A stretch of DNA of 64,000 nucleotides from Duganella sp. 1411. Lineage in GTDB: Bacteria; Pseudomonadota; Gammaproteobacteria; Burkholderiales; Burkholderiaceae_D. Positions 40,456-49,209 of the stretch are shown here, in pieces (position 1 is the first letter of the stretch; each line of letters begins with the position of its first letter). The notes below the pieces were generated by a model. That model saw only the letters and a program-made list of their open reading frames with translations, was not told the origin of the DNA and searched no databases. Both the position numbers and the translations under genes were made by a program. The stretch covers positions 54,875-118,874 of the forward strand of contig NZ_JAFICD010000011.1 in NCBI RefSeq assembly GCF_017833525.1, read 5' to 3'.

Positions 40456-41067
40456 ATGAAACTTATCGGTTCCCTCGCCAGTCCTTATGTCCGCAAAGTC
40501 CGCGTCGTCCTGGCCGAAAAAAAGCTCGACTACCAGTTCGAGCTGGAAAACGTGTGGGCCCCCGATACGGCTATCAGCACCCTCAACCCGCTGGGCAAGG
40601 TGCCCAGCCTTGTCATGGAGGACGGCAGCGTCATGATCGATTCGCGCGTGATGGTCGAATACCTCGACACCCTGACGCCGGTATGCAAGCTGCTGCCGCC
40701 CAATGGTCGCGACCGCGCCGACGTCAAGTGCTGGGAAGCGCTGGCCGACGGCATGCTGGACGCCGCCATCACCGTGCGCCTGGAACGCACGCAGCGTCCG
40801 ATCGAGCTGCAGAGCGAGGACTGGATCGCGCGCCAGATGCGCAAGGTCCACCTCGGCCTCGCGGCGTTGTCGGAAAAGCTGGGCGAGCAGGCTTACTGCG
40901 CCGGCAAGAACTACTCGCTGGCCGACGTGGCGGTTGGCTGCACCCTGGGTTGGCTGTCGTTCCGCTTCCCGGAGATCACCTGGCGCGACGACCACGCCAA
41001 CCTGGCCAGGTTGTTCGATAAACTGTCGGAGCGCCAGTCGTTCAAAGACACCGTGCCATCGGCTTGA
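40456..41067 (+). CDS. Glutathione S-transferase family protein
   Basis: The 203-residue protein has an N-terminal thioredoxin-like domain starting MKLIGSLASPYVRKVRVVLAEKKLDY, where Ser near residue 8 is the usual activating residue. GKVPSL with the cis-Pro and MIDSRVMVEYLD follow, then the helical C-terminal domain. The layout resembles small proteobacterial GSTs such as YibF. The substrate is unknown. It is divergent from purB, with starts 105 bp apart, and TTATACT at 40420-40426 is a likely -10 element. Confidence 0.9.
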   Translation: MKLIGSLASPYVRKVRVVLAEKKLDYQFELENVWAPDTAISTLNPLGKVPSLVMEDGSVMIDSRVMVEYLDTLTPVCKLLPPNGRDRADVKCWEALADGMLDAAITVRLERTQRPIELQSEDWIARQMRKVHLGLAALSEKLGEQAYCAGKNYSLADVAVGCTLGWLSFRFPEITWRDDHANLARLFDKLSERQSFKDTVPSA

Positions 41068-41075
41068 CCTCCGCC

Positions 41076-42128
41076 ATGCCGAAGACGCCGCCGCCCGACG
41101 CGGACAACGCCGCCCAGCAGCGGCGCCTGCAGATGGCCGACATCGCGCGGCTGGCCGGCGTGTCCACGTCCACGGTTTCGCGCGCGCTGGCCGGCAGCAA
41201 ATTGGTCAGCGAGGAGACCCGGGTGCGCATCATGGAGCTGGCGCGCTCGCTCAAATACACCATCAACATCGGCGCGCAGAACCTGCGCATGAAGCAGAAC
41301 CGCACCGTTGGCGTGGTGATTCCGTACGACCCGACCACGCGCCAGCACCTGTCCGATCCGTTCTTCCTCGGCATGCTGGGTAGCCTGGCCGACGCCCTCA
41401 CCGAGCAGGGCTTCGACATGCTGGTCTCGCGCGTCAACGCCGAGGAGCTGGACGCGGCGGCCGGGCCGTTCGACACCGGCCGCGTGATCGGCATCGTGTT
41501 GATCGGCCAGTGGCGCCACCACGAACAACTGAACCAACTGGCGGCGCGCCACGTGCCGATCGTCGTGTGGGGCGCGCAACTGCCGCAGCAGTTGTACTGC
41601 ACCGTCGGCGGCGACAACCTGACCGGCGGCGAGCTGGCCGCCAGCCATTTGCTGGAAGAGGGACGCAAGCGCATCGCCTTCTTCGGCGATATCAATTTGC
41701 CCGAGGTCGGGCAGCGCTACGCCGGTTACCGCCGCGCGCTGGAGAAAGCCGGCATCGAGGTCGATCCGGCGCTGCAGGTGTCGGTGTCGTTCCTGCCCGA
41801 GGGCGGGCGCGAGGCGGTCGAGGAGCTGCTGGCGCGCGGCGTGCCGTTCGACGCCATCTTCGCCGGCAGCGACCTGCTGGCCATGACCGCGATTAACACG
41901 ATGCGCGAGCACGGGCTGTTCGTGCCGGGGCAGGTGGCGGTGGTCGGTTACGACGACATCGAGTTGTCGACCTATTTCCATCCGCCGCTGACGACGGTGC
42001 AGCAGCCGATCCGCGAAGCCGGGCGGGCGCTGGTGGCGTCGCTGCTGGAGTTGGTCGAAGGGCGGCCGTCGCCGTCGCTGCAGCTGCCGACCCAGCTGGT
42101 GGTGCGTGCCAGTAGCCGCACCGTCTGA
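41076..42128 (+). CDS. LacI family transcriptional regulator of the sucrose locus
   Basis: The protein has 350 residues. The N-terminal helix-turn-helix is MADIARLAGVSTSTVSRALAGS with the hinge helix after ARSLKYTINIGAQNLR. The rest is a periplasmic-binding-protein-like sugar domain, with IFAGSDLLAMTAINTMREHG and GYDDIELSTYFHPPLTTVQQP. It precedes a TonB receptor, amylosucrase, fructokinase and MFS transporter, so it very likely represses them in the absence of sucrose or a derivative (compare SuxR of Xanthomonas). ATG 41076 is used; a TTG at 41064 overlapping the GST stop is the alternative. Candidate operators lie at 42251 and 42376. Confidence 0.9.
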   Translation: MPKTPPPDADNAAQQRRLQMADIARLAGVSTSTVSRALAGSKLVSEETRVRIMELARSLKYTINIGAQNLRMKQNRTVGVVIPYDPTTRQHLSDPFFLGMLGSLADALTEQGFDMLVSRVNAEELDAAAGPFDTGRVIGIVLIGQWRHHEQLNQLAARHVPIVVWGAQLPQQLYCTVGGDNLTGGELAASHLLEEGRKRIAFFGDINLPEVGQRYAGYRRALEKAGIEVDPALQVSVSFLPEGGREAVEELLARGVPFDAIFAGSDLLAMTAINTMREHGLFVPGQVAVVGYDDIELSTYFHPPLTTVQQPIREAGRALVASLLELVEGRPSPSLQLPTQLVVRASSRTV

Positions 42129-42145
42129 TCCATCCTCGGAGACAC

Positions 42146-42230
42146 GTAGGGCGGATTAGCGCAGCGTAATCCGCCATTGAGCCGTCGACGGCTCATGGCG
42201 GATTACGGCGTCCTGCCTAATCCGCCCTAC
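42146..42230. repeat. R1 palindromic element
   Basis: This is a complete copy of 85 bases beginning GTAGGGCGGATTAGCGCAGC and ending TAATCCGCCCTAC, with a shorter loop than the other copies. It lies 17 bp after the LacI-type gene stop. Confidence 0.92.
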
Positions 42231-42468
42231 GAACCGATTGTCTTATTTTCGCAACCGATTGCATAAATATTGTGCTGCAGCGCAGCATGAATTGCCTATC
42301 TTTCGGACAATTTCCATGATTTTATAGCGGTTCTATAGCCGCGGGATTGCCGTGCACACATACTGCACCGCACCTATGCAATCGATTGCATTAAATCCCC
42401 GTTCGAGGAATAATGGCGTACCTGCTCAACAAAACAGCAGAGCAAAACGACAATATCTGGAGACCACC
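42231..42468 (+). promoter_or_regulatory. Promoter-operator region of the sucrose receptor gene
   Basis: There is no gene here. ATGCAATCGATTGCAT at 42376-42391 is a perfect 16-bp palindrome of the LacI-operator type. GCAACCGATTGC at 42251-42262 is the same core with one mismatch, and a third related half (ACCGATTG) lies at 42233-42240. The palindromes flank the likely promoter, fitting repression by looping. TGGAGACC precedes the receptor ATG. Confidence 0.65.
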
Positions 42469-44766
42469 ATGAAACATCGCACCATCCAACTGGCCGCCAT
42501 GACGGCCGCCGTCGCCGCCGCCGTCCTGCACATGGGCGCCGCCGCCGCGCAGGAAGCCGCCGCCCCCGCCCCCGCCGCGCCAGCGGATGGCTTGAACATG
42601 GAGCGCGTGGTCGTCACCGGCACCACCACCGGCTCGTCGAAGATGAAGACCAGCGTCTCGATCAGCACCATCGAGGGCGACGCCATCAAGAACTCGGCGG
42701 CGCTGAGCGCGGCCGAGGTGCTGCGCTCCGTGCCGGGCGTGCGCGCCGAGTCGTCGGGCGGCGAGGGCAACGCCAACATCACCGTGCGCGGCGTGCCGGT
42801 ATCGGCCGGCGGCGCGCGCTACGTGCAAATCCAGGAGGACGGCCTGCCGGTGCTGCAGTCGGGCGACTTCAACTTCATCACGCCGGACAGCTACGTCAAG
42901 ATCGACGGCACGCTCGACCACCTGGAAGTGGTGCGCGGCGGCTCGGCCTCCACGCTGGCGACCAACGCGCCGGGCGGCATCATCAACTTCATCACCAAGA
43001 CCGGCGAGGAGAAGGGCGGCCATATCGGCATCAGCCGCGGCCTCGGTTACGACGAGACCCGCTACGACTTCGATTACGGCTCGCCGATCTCGGACAAGAC
43101 GCGCTTCTTCATCGGCGGCAGCTACCGCACCGGCGAAGGCGTGCGCGATACCGGCATGAGCACCGCCAGCGGCGGCCAGATTCGCGGCAATATCACGCAT
43201 GACCTGGACAATGGCTACATCCGCCTGTCGTTCAAGCACGTCGACGACAAGACGCCGACCGCGCTGCCGGTGCCGGTGCGCGTGGTGAACCAGAAGATCA
43301 CCGAAATCCCGGGCATCGATCCGCGCACGGTGAGCTTCTATTCGCCGAACTGGGTGCGCGATGTCACGCTGGGCAAGAACAACACGCCGGTGTCGACCGA
43401 CGTCAACGACGGCCTGCACGTCAAGAGCGATTCGATCGGCCTGGAAGGCTCGTTCGACCTGGGCGACGGCTGGAACCTCAGCAACAAGTTCCGCGCCTCC
43501 GACAACAGCGGCCGCTTCACCGGCGTCTTCGCCGGTAACAACGGCGTGGCCGGCAACTACACCTTCGCCACCGGCCCGAATCGCGGCAAGGCCTACAACG
43601 GCCTGGCCTTCTCGGCGGTGGTGTTCAACACCTCGATCGACGACGCCGGCAACACGCTCAACGACACCAAGCTGTCGAAGACCTTCAAGCTGGCCGACGG
43701 CTCCAAGCTGACCACCACCGCCGGCCTGTATCTGTCGAACCAGAAGCTGGCGCTGACGTGGAACTTCAACGAGTACCTGATGCAGCTGAGCGGCGACAAG
43801 CCGGCCTTGCTGCAAACGGCCAGCAGCACCCCCGGCCTGGTGGGCCCGGCCTTCGGCGGCTGCTGCATGCGCGCGGTCGACATGGAATACAAACTGACGT
43901 CGCCATACCTGAACGTCGGCTACGAGGCTGGTCCGCTGAACCTCGACGCGAGCGTGCGCCAGGACCGCCAGGAAGCCAACGGCACCGCCAACATCGCCAC
44001 CGGCGGCCTGCGCTACGATCCGGCCACCGAGCAGATGGTCAACTACAAGATCAACCACACCTCGTATTCGGTCGGCGGCAACTACCGCATCACCAGCAAC
44101 CTGGCGGCGTTCGCGCGCGTCAGCGACGGCGTGGCCTTCAACGCCGACCGTATTCTGTTCGGCACCCCGCTGGACGGCTCGACGCCGATCAACATCAACA
44201 CCGTCAAGCAGCTCGAAGGCGGCGTGAAATGGCGCAGCGGCGGCTTGAGCGCCTTCGTCACGCTGTTCCAGGCCAAGACCGACGAGAGCAACTACGAGGC
44301 GACCACGCAGCGCAGCACCTCCAACAAGTACGACGCCAAGGGCGTTGAACTGGAAAGCGCGTATTCGATCGGCGACTTCCGCGTCACCGGGGGCGCCACC
44401 TACACGCACGCCAAGATCACCGGCACGGCGGCGGCGGACGTGGCCAACATCGGCAACTCGCCGCGCCGCCAGGCCAACTGGATCTACCAGGTCGCGCCGA
44501 CCTACAACATCGGCGATGCCACGGTGGGCGCCAGCGTGATCGGCACCGGCAAGTCGTGGGGCGACGATGCGCACACCATCGAGATGCCGGCGTACGCGGT
44601 GGTCAACGCCTTCGTCAATTATCGCGTGACGGAGAAGGCCACCGTGTCGCTGAGCGCTAATAATCTGTTCAACAAGATCGGCTACACCGAGGTGGAAGGC
44701 GACGGCCATGCCGCGCGCTCGATCAACGGCCGCGCCGCGAAGGTGACGCTGTCGTATGCCTTCTAA
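42469..44766 (+). CDS. TonB-dependent outer-membrane receptor of the sucrose locus
   Basis: The 765-residue protein has a signal peptide (MKHRTIQLAAMTAAVAAAVL... ending near AAAQ). A TonB-box-like MERVVVTGT follows, then a plug domain (about 60-175: LSAAEVLRSVPGVRAES, NITVRGVPVSAGGARYVQI, LEVVRGGSASTLATNAPGG). A long beta-barrel closes on an aromatic terminal residue (KVTLSYAF). Such receptors import large or scarce ligands with energy from TonB. Its place before amylosucrase, fructokinase and an MFS carrier matches SuxA of Xanthomonas, so sucrose is the probable ligand. ATG 42469 is set by the signal peptide and the GGAG upstream. Confidence 0.9.
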   Translation: MKHRTIQLAAMTAAVAAAVLHMGAAAAQEAAAPAPAAPADGLNMERVVVTGTTTGSSKMKTSVSISTIEGDAIKNSAALSAAEVLRSVPGVRAESSGGEGNANITVRGVPVSAGGARYVQIQEDGLPVLQSGDFNFITPDSYVKIDGTLDHLEVVRGGSASTLATNAPGGIINFITKTGEEKGGHIGISRGLGYDETRYDFDYGSPISDKTRFFIGGSYRTGEGVRDTGMSTASGGQIRGNITHDLDNGYIRLSFKHVDDKTPTALPVPVRVVNQKITEIPGIDPRTVSFYSPNWVRDVTLGKNNTPVSTDVNDGLHVKSDSIGLEGSFDLGDGWNLSNKFRASDNSGRFTGVFAGNNGVAGNYTFATGPNRGKAYNGLAFSAVVFNTSIDDAGNTLNDTKLSKTFKLADGSKLTTTAGLYLSNQKLALTWNFNEYLMQLSGDKPALLQTASSTPGLVGPAFGGCCMRAVDMEYKLTSPYLNVGYEAGPLNLDASVRQDRQEANGTANIATGGLRYDPATEQMVNYKINHTSYSVGGNYRITSNLAAFARVSDGVAFNADRILFGTPLDGSTPININTVKQLEGGVKWRSGGLSAFVTLFQAKTDESNYEATTQRSTSNKYDAKGVELESAYSIGDFRVTGGATYTHAKITGTAAADVANIGNSPRRQANWIYQVAPTYNIGDATVGASVIGTGKSWGDDAHTIEMPAYAVVNAFVNYRVTEKATVSLSANNLFNKIGYTEVEGDGHAARSINGRAAKVTLSYAF

Positions 44767-44808
44767 GCACGACCAAGCGCTTATCCAAACCACGTAAACA
44801 CGTAACAC

Positions 44809-44900
44809 GTAGGGCGGATTAGCGCAGCGTAATCGGCCATGCATGCTCCGCCAGCGGCTCATGCATGGCCGATTACGGCGTTCCGCCTAATCCGCCCTAC
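44809..44900. repeat. R1 palindromic element
   Basis: This complete copy of 92 bases between the receptor and amylosucrase genes has an internal CGGCCATGCATG variation matched on both arms (compensating changes). It ends 15 bp before the amylosucrase ATG, so it would form a hairpin in the 5' leader of that gene. Confidence 0.92.
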
Positions 44901-44915
44901 GAATCAACTATCACT

Positions 44916-46778
44916 ATGCCTTCTCAAACAACATCGGACCGCTTGCTAGCCTCCCTTCCCAACGATCTGCGTCCTCTGGCGGCACAACGCCTGTCGACGG
45001 CCGAACCGGTGCTGCGCCGCCTGCTGGCCGGCCTGTACGGCGAGCGCGCCGATTTCGACACCTGGTTCGGCGATCTGATGGAATCCCTGGGCAAGCTGTA
45101 CGCCGAGCGCCCGCCGGAACTGCGCGCGCTCGATATCCAGCGCGCCGCGCAACCGGAGTGGTTCCTGAGCCAGCGCATGCTGGGCTACTGCGCCTACGTG
45201 CAGAACTTCGGCGGCAGCTTGAACGGCGTGGCCGAGCGCATCCCGTACCTGGAGGAGCTGGGCGTCAGCTACCTGCACCTGCTGCCGTTCCTGCGCCCGC
45301 GCGAAGGCGAGAACGACGGCGGTTTCGCCGTCACCAGTTTCGACGAGGTCGATCCGGCGCTGGGCACCAACGCCGACCTGCACGACCTGACCACGCGCCT
45401 GCGCGCCGCCGGTATCAGCCTGTGCTCCGATTTCATCCTGAACCACGTGGCCGATGACAACCAGTGGGCGCTGGCCGCGAAGGCCGGCGACGCGAAGGCG
45501 CGGGCGATGTTCCACGTCTTCCCCGACCGCGACATGCCGGACCGCCATGAGCGCACGCTGGGCCAGGTGTTCCCGCAGGTCGCGCCGGGCAATTTCACCT
45601 ACGTCGAGGCGATGGGCGGCTGGGTGTGGACCACGTTCTACCCCTATCAATGGGATATGAACTGGTCCAATCCGGACGTCTTCGCCGAGATGGCGGCGGC
45701 GATGCTGCGGCTGGCCAACCGCGGCATCGAGGTGTTCCGCCTCGATTCGACCGCCTTCCTGTGGAAACGCGAAGGCACCAACAGCATGAACCAGCCGGAG
45801 GCGCACCAGCTGCTGCAAGCCTTGCGCGCCATCGTCGACATCGTCGCACCGGGCGTGCTGCTGAAGGCGGAGGCCATCGTGCCGACGCGCGAGCTGCCGG
45901 CCTATCTGGGCAGCGCCGCCGCGCCGGAATGCCATATCGCTTATCACAGCAGCCTGATGGCCGCCGGCTGGGTGGCGCTGGCCGAGCAAAACACCGGCGT
46001 GCTGCGCGAGGTGATCCGCAACACGCCGCCGTTGCCGTCGGCCGCGACGTGGCTCAGTTACGTGCGCTGCCACGACGACATCGGCTGGAACGTGCTGCGC
46101 GCGGAGGCCGAAGTGGGTTCGGCGGCGGGCGCTGCGGCGCGACTGGCCGGCGCCGCGCGCTTCTTCAGCGGCGCGCAAGGCAGCTACGCCAGCGGCGCCG
46201 CCTTCCAGAGCACCGATCCGAACGCGGCCCACGGCAGCAATGGCATGGCCGCTTCGCTGACCGGCTTGCAGACCGCCACCAATGAGGAAGAGCGCTCGCT
46301 GGCGCTGCGCCGCATGCTGCTGCTGCATGGCCTGGCGTTGAGCTTTGGCGCGCTGCCGGTGCTGTACATGGGCGACGAGCTGGCGATGGAAAACGATTAC
46401 AGCTATCTCGATCGTCCACAGCATGCGATGGACAGCCGCTGGCTGCAACGGCCGGTGTTCGACGAGCAGCGCTGGAAGCACCGCTACGACAAGACCAGCG
46501 CGCCGGGAATCATGTACCAGGGGCTGGCCAATCTGATACGCGCGCGCCGCAAGCAGGATGCCTTGGCCGCCAACGCGCCGCGCGCGCTGCTGGCCGACGC
46601 GCCCGACGGCGTGCTGGCGCTGGCGCGCGGCGAGCGCTTCCTGACGTTGATGAACTTTACCGGCCTGCCGCAAGAATACGCGCTGCAGGGCGTCTGGAGC
46701 GACCACGCGGAGCCGGGCCGCATCGAAGGAACGATCACCCTGGCGCCTTACGCGATGCACTGGCTGGCACGCGAATAA
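44916..46778 (+). CDS. Amylosucrase (GH13)
   Basis: The 620-residue alpha-amylase-family enzyme uses sucrose to extend an alpha-1,4-glucan and releases fructose. The nucleophile is Asp277 in VFRLDSTAF, the acid/base Glu319 in LLKAEAIVP, and the transition-state stabiliser is in RCHDDIGW (387-388). The N-terminal helical domain (about 1-90) is the one typical of amylosucrases. The family also includes sucrose hydrolases (SuxB of Xanthomonas) with the same layout, so hydrolysis instead of polymer synthesis is possible. No clear ribosome-binding site is visible before ATG 44916, because the R1 repeat occupies the leader. The fructokinase downstream uses the released fructose. Confidence 0.92.
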   Translation: MPSQTTSDRLLASLPNDLRPLAAQRLSTAEPVLRRLLAGLYGERADFDTWFGDLMESLGKLYAERPPELRALDIQRAAQPEWFLSQRMLGYCAYVQNFGGSLNGVAERIPYLEELGVSYLHLLPFLRPREGENDGGFAVTSFDEVDPALGTNADLHDLTTRLRAAGISLCSDFILNHVADDNQWALAAKAGDAKARAMFHVFPDRDMPDRHERTLGQVFPQVAPGNFTYVEAMGGWVWTTFYPYQWDMNWSNPDVFAEMAAAMLRLANRGIEVFRLDSTAFLWKREGTNSMNQPEAHQLLQALRAIVDIVAPGVLLKAEAIVPTRELPAYLGSAAAPECHIAYHSSLMAAGWVALAEQNTGVLREVIRNTPPLPSAATWLSYVRCHDDIGWNVLRAEAEVGSAAGAAARLAGAARFFSGAQGSYASGAAFQSTDPNAAHGSNGMAASLTGLQTATNEEERSLALRRMLLLHGLALSFGALPVLYMGDELAMENDYSYLDRPQHAMDSRWLQRPVFDEQRWKHRYDKTSAPGIMYQGLANLIRARRKQDALAANAPRALLADAPDGVLALARGERFLTLMNFTGLPQEYALQGVWSDHAEPGRIEGTITLAPYAMHWLARE

Positions 46779-46786
46779 TATAAAAT

Positions 46787-46800
46787 CGCCCGAAAGGGCG
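46787..46800 (+). other. GNRA-type hairpin just before the fructokinase ribosome-binding site
   Basis: CGCCC-GAAA-GGGCG is a 5-bp GC stem with a GAAA tetraloop, which is a very stable RNA fold. It ends one base before the GGAG of the fructokinase gene. It could protect the mRNA or modulate initiation. Confidence 0.4.
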
Positions 46801-46811
46801 TGGAGACATGC

Positions 46812-47777
46812 ATGAACCAACAAACCATAGCCGTATTCGGCGAAGCGCTGGTCGACGATTTCATCACCGAGCAGGTTGTCGGCGGTGCGCCCTTTAACGT
46901 GGCGCGTAATCTGGCGGCGTTCGGCGTCGCCACGCTGATGGTCACGCGCATCGGCGACGACAAGAACGGTGCGCTGATGCGCGCGGAGTTCGAACGCTTC
47001 GGCATGAGCGAGGCGGGCCTGCAGATCGATCCCAAGGAAGCCACCGGCCGCGTGGTGGTCGAGCGCAACGCGCAGGGCCACCGGTTCATCATCCTGCCCG
47101 ACCAGGCTTACGACTACGTGGAGGTGGCGCCCGCGCTGGCGGCGCTGGCGCACGCCAAGCCCGCCGTCATCTACTTCGGCACCATGGCGCAGCGGCATGA
47201 GCGCTCGCGCGCGGCGCTGCGGGCGATGCTGCAAGCGTCGGACGCCACGCGTTATCTGGACTTGAACGTGCGCGACGGCCAGGTGACCGAACGCTGCGCC
47301 TTCGAGTCGCTGCATCTGGCCGATATCGTCAAGGTCAACGAGGAAGAACTCAAGGATTTGTTCAGCTGGTACACGCACACCAAGCCGGGCACCGAGGCCA
47401 TCGACAGCCCCGAGATGGTCGAGGCTTGCCAAGCGCTGATGCGCATCTTCACGCTAAAGGGATTGATCGTCACCCTCGGCGAGCGCGGCGCGCTGCACTT
47501 CGGCGCCGACGGCACCGTCACCGCCAATCAGGAATGCCATGCGCCGGCGCGCATCGTCGATACCGTCGGCGCGGGCGACGCTTTCTCGGCGGTGTTCCTG
47601 TTCGGCCAGTCGCAGGGCTGGTCGCTGCCGCTCACGCTGGCGCGCGCCAATGCCTTCGCCGGCGCCATCTGCGGCATCTCCGGCGCGGTGCCGGCCGATA
47701 TCGCCTTTTACCAGCCGTGGATCGCATGCTGGCGCAGCGGCGGCGTGTTGCCGTCGAAGGCCGGAGCGGTGGTATGA
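46812..47777 (+). CDS. Fructokinase / PfkB family carbohydrate kinase
   Basis: This 321-residue ribokinase-fold sugar kinase has the N-terminal PfkB signature GGAPFNVARNLAAFG and the C-terminal DTVGAGDAFSAVF with catalytic Asp256 and the anion hole. It phosphorylates fructose freed by amylosucrase, as inferred from context. GGAG lies six bases before ATG 46812; a GTG four codons earlier is less likely because the GGAG would lie inside it. Its stop overlaps the MFS start (ATGA). Confidence 0.92.
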   Translation: MNQQTIAVFGEALVDDFITEQVVGGAPFNVARNLAAFGVATLMVTRIGDDKNGALMRAEFERFGMSEAGLQIDPKEATGRVVVERNAQGHRFIILPDQAYDYVEVAPALAALAHAKPAVIYFGTMAQRHERSRAALRAMLQASDATRYLDLNVRDGQVTERCAFESLHLADIVKVNEEELKDLFSWYTHTKPGTEAIDSPEMVEACQALMRIFTLKGLIVTLGERGALHFGADGTVTANQECHAPARIVDTVGAGDAFSAVFLFGQSQGWSLPLTLARANAFAGAICGISGAVPADIAFYQPWIACWRSGGVLPSKAGAVV

Positions 47778-49129
47778 GCGCCGGCGTGAAGCCGCATCTG
47801 TCGTTCTGGCAGATCATCAATATGAACATCGGATTCTTCGGCATCCAGTTCAGCTTTGGCCTGCAGCAGAGCAGCATGAGCCCCATCTACAAATACCTGG
47901 GCGCCGACGAGGCGAGCCTGCCGTATCTGTGGCTGGCCGGGCCGATGACCGGCCTGCTGGTGCAGCCGCTGATCGGCGCGATGAGCGACCGCACCGTCAC
48001 GCGCTGGGGGCGGCGCACGCCGTACTTCCTGATCGGCGCGATCCTGTGCAGCCTTGGCCTGCTGGCGATGCCGTTCAGTCCCACGTTGTGGATGGCGGCC
48101 AGCCTGCTGTGGATACTGGACGCGGCCAACAACGTGACGATGGAGCCGTACCGCGCCTTCGTCAGCGACAAGCTGGCGCCGCGGCAGCATTCGATCGGCT
48201 TCCTGACGCAGAGCGCCTTCACGGGCCTGGGGCAGACGCTGGCCTACCTGACGCCGTCGTTGCTGGTCTGGCTGGGCATGAACAAGGATGCCGTCAACGC
48301 CAGCCATATTCCGCATATCGTCATCGTCGCCTTTTTGATCGGCGCGGTGTTTTCCATCAGCTCCGTGCTGTGGACCCTGAAGACCACGCCCGAGCATCCG
48401 CTGACGGCGCTGGAGCTGGCGGAGATCCGCTCGCGGCCGGGCGGCTGGCGCCAGACCTTCCGCGATATCGACAGCGCCGTGCGCGAGATGCCGGCCACGA
48501 TGAAGCAGCTGGCGTGGGTCAAGCTGTTCCAGTGGTATGCGATGTTCTGCTATTGGCAGTACATTATGCTGTCGCTGTCGACCACCTTGTACGGCACCAC
48601 CGACCAGGCGTCGCAGGGCTTCCGCGACGCCGGCTTGCTGGCCGGGCAGGTGGGGGCGTTCTATAACTTCATCGCGTTCGTCGGCGCGCTGGCGCTGGTG
48701 CCTTTCACGCGCAAGTACGGGCCGAAGCTGACGCACAGCGTGTGCCTGACGCTGGCCGGCTTCGCGATGCTGAGCATTCCGATGATTCACTCGCCGGCGC
48801 TGCTGTTCGTGCCGATGGTCGGCATCGGCCTGGCGTGGGCGAGCATCATGGGCAATCCGTATGTGATGCTGGCCGGGTGCATTCCGCCGGAGCGCACCGG
48901 GGTTTATATGGGCATCTTCAATATGTTCATCGTGATCCCGATGATCATCCAGATCTTCACGCTGCCGCTGTATTACCGCAGCTTGCTGGGTGGGAATCCG
49001 GAGAACGTGATCCGGCTGGCCGGTGGCCTGATGCTGTGCGGCGCGGTGGCCGTGCTGTTCGTGAAATTGAAAAAGCCGCAGGCGGAGGGCCTGCGGCTTG
49101 AGGAGACGGCGGTTGCGTCGGTGAGGTAA
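47774..49129 (+). CDS. MFS sugar transporter of the glycoside/sucrose type (SuxC-like)
   Basis: The 451-residue protein has 12 membrane helices. The segment NMNIGFFGIQFSFGLQQ and the motif-A-like GAMSDRTVTRWGRRTPY are shared with proteobacterial sucrose and maltose MFS carriers of the SuxC/MalA kind and with plant sucrose carriers. It should move sucrose from the periplasm into the cytoplasm, completing the path from the outer-membrane receptor to amylosucrase. The start overlaps the fructokinase stop by 4 bases, so both are translated together. Confidence 0.9.
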   Translation: MSAGVKPHLSFWQIINMNIGFFGIQFSFGLQQSSMSPIYKYLGADEASLPYLWLAGPMTGLLVQPLIGAMSDRTVTRWGRRTPYFLIGAILCSLGLLAMPFSPTLWMAASLLWILDAANNVTMEPYRAFVSDKLAPRQHSIGFLTQSAFTGLGQTLAYLTPSLLVWLGMNKDAVNASHIPHIVIVAFLIGAVFSISSVLWTLKTTPEHPLTALELAEIRSRPGGWRQTFRDIDSAVREMPATMKQLAWVKLFQWYAMFCYWQYIMLSLSTTLYGTTDQASQGFRDAGLLAGQVGAFYNFIAFVGALALVPFTRKYGPKLTHSVCLTLAGFAMLSIPMIHSPALLFVPMVGIGLAWASIMGNPYVMLAGCIPPERTGVYMGIFNMFIVIPMIIQIFTLPLYYRSLLGGNPENVIRLAGGLMLCGAVAVLFVKLKKPQAEGLRLEETAVASVR

Positions 49130-49136
49130 CCCTGCA

Positions 49137-49186
49137 CCCTAAGGGGTCGTACCCCATGCGGGGACTCGGCGTCCCCGTACGACCCC
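49137..49186. repeat. R2 element, expanded form
   Basis: The outer arms GGGGTCGTAC (49143-49152) and GTACGACCCC (49177-49186) are inverted. Inside them GGGGAC/GTCCCC form a further stem. It lies between the converging MFS and bacterioferritin genes, without a T-tract. Confidence 0.75.
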
Positions 49187-49209
49187 GGCTTTCGCGTCCC
49201 GGGTCGGGT

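Noticed and set aside
42391..47432. Two frames of over 820 codons on the minus strand opposite the sucrose genes
   Set aside because: They are antisense shadows of the receptor, amylosucrase and kinase genes, all of which have intact motifs on the plus strand.
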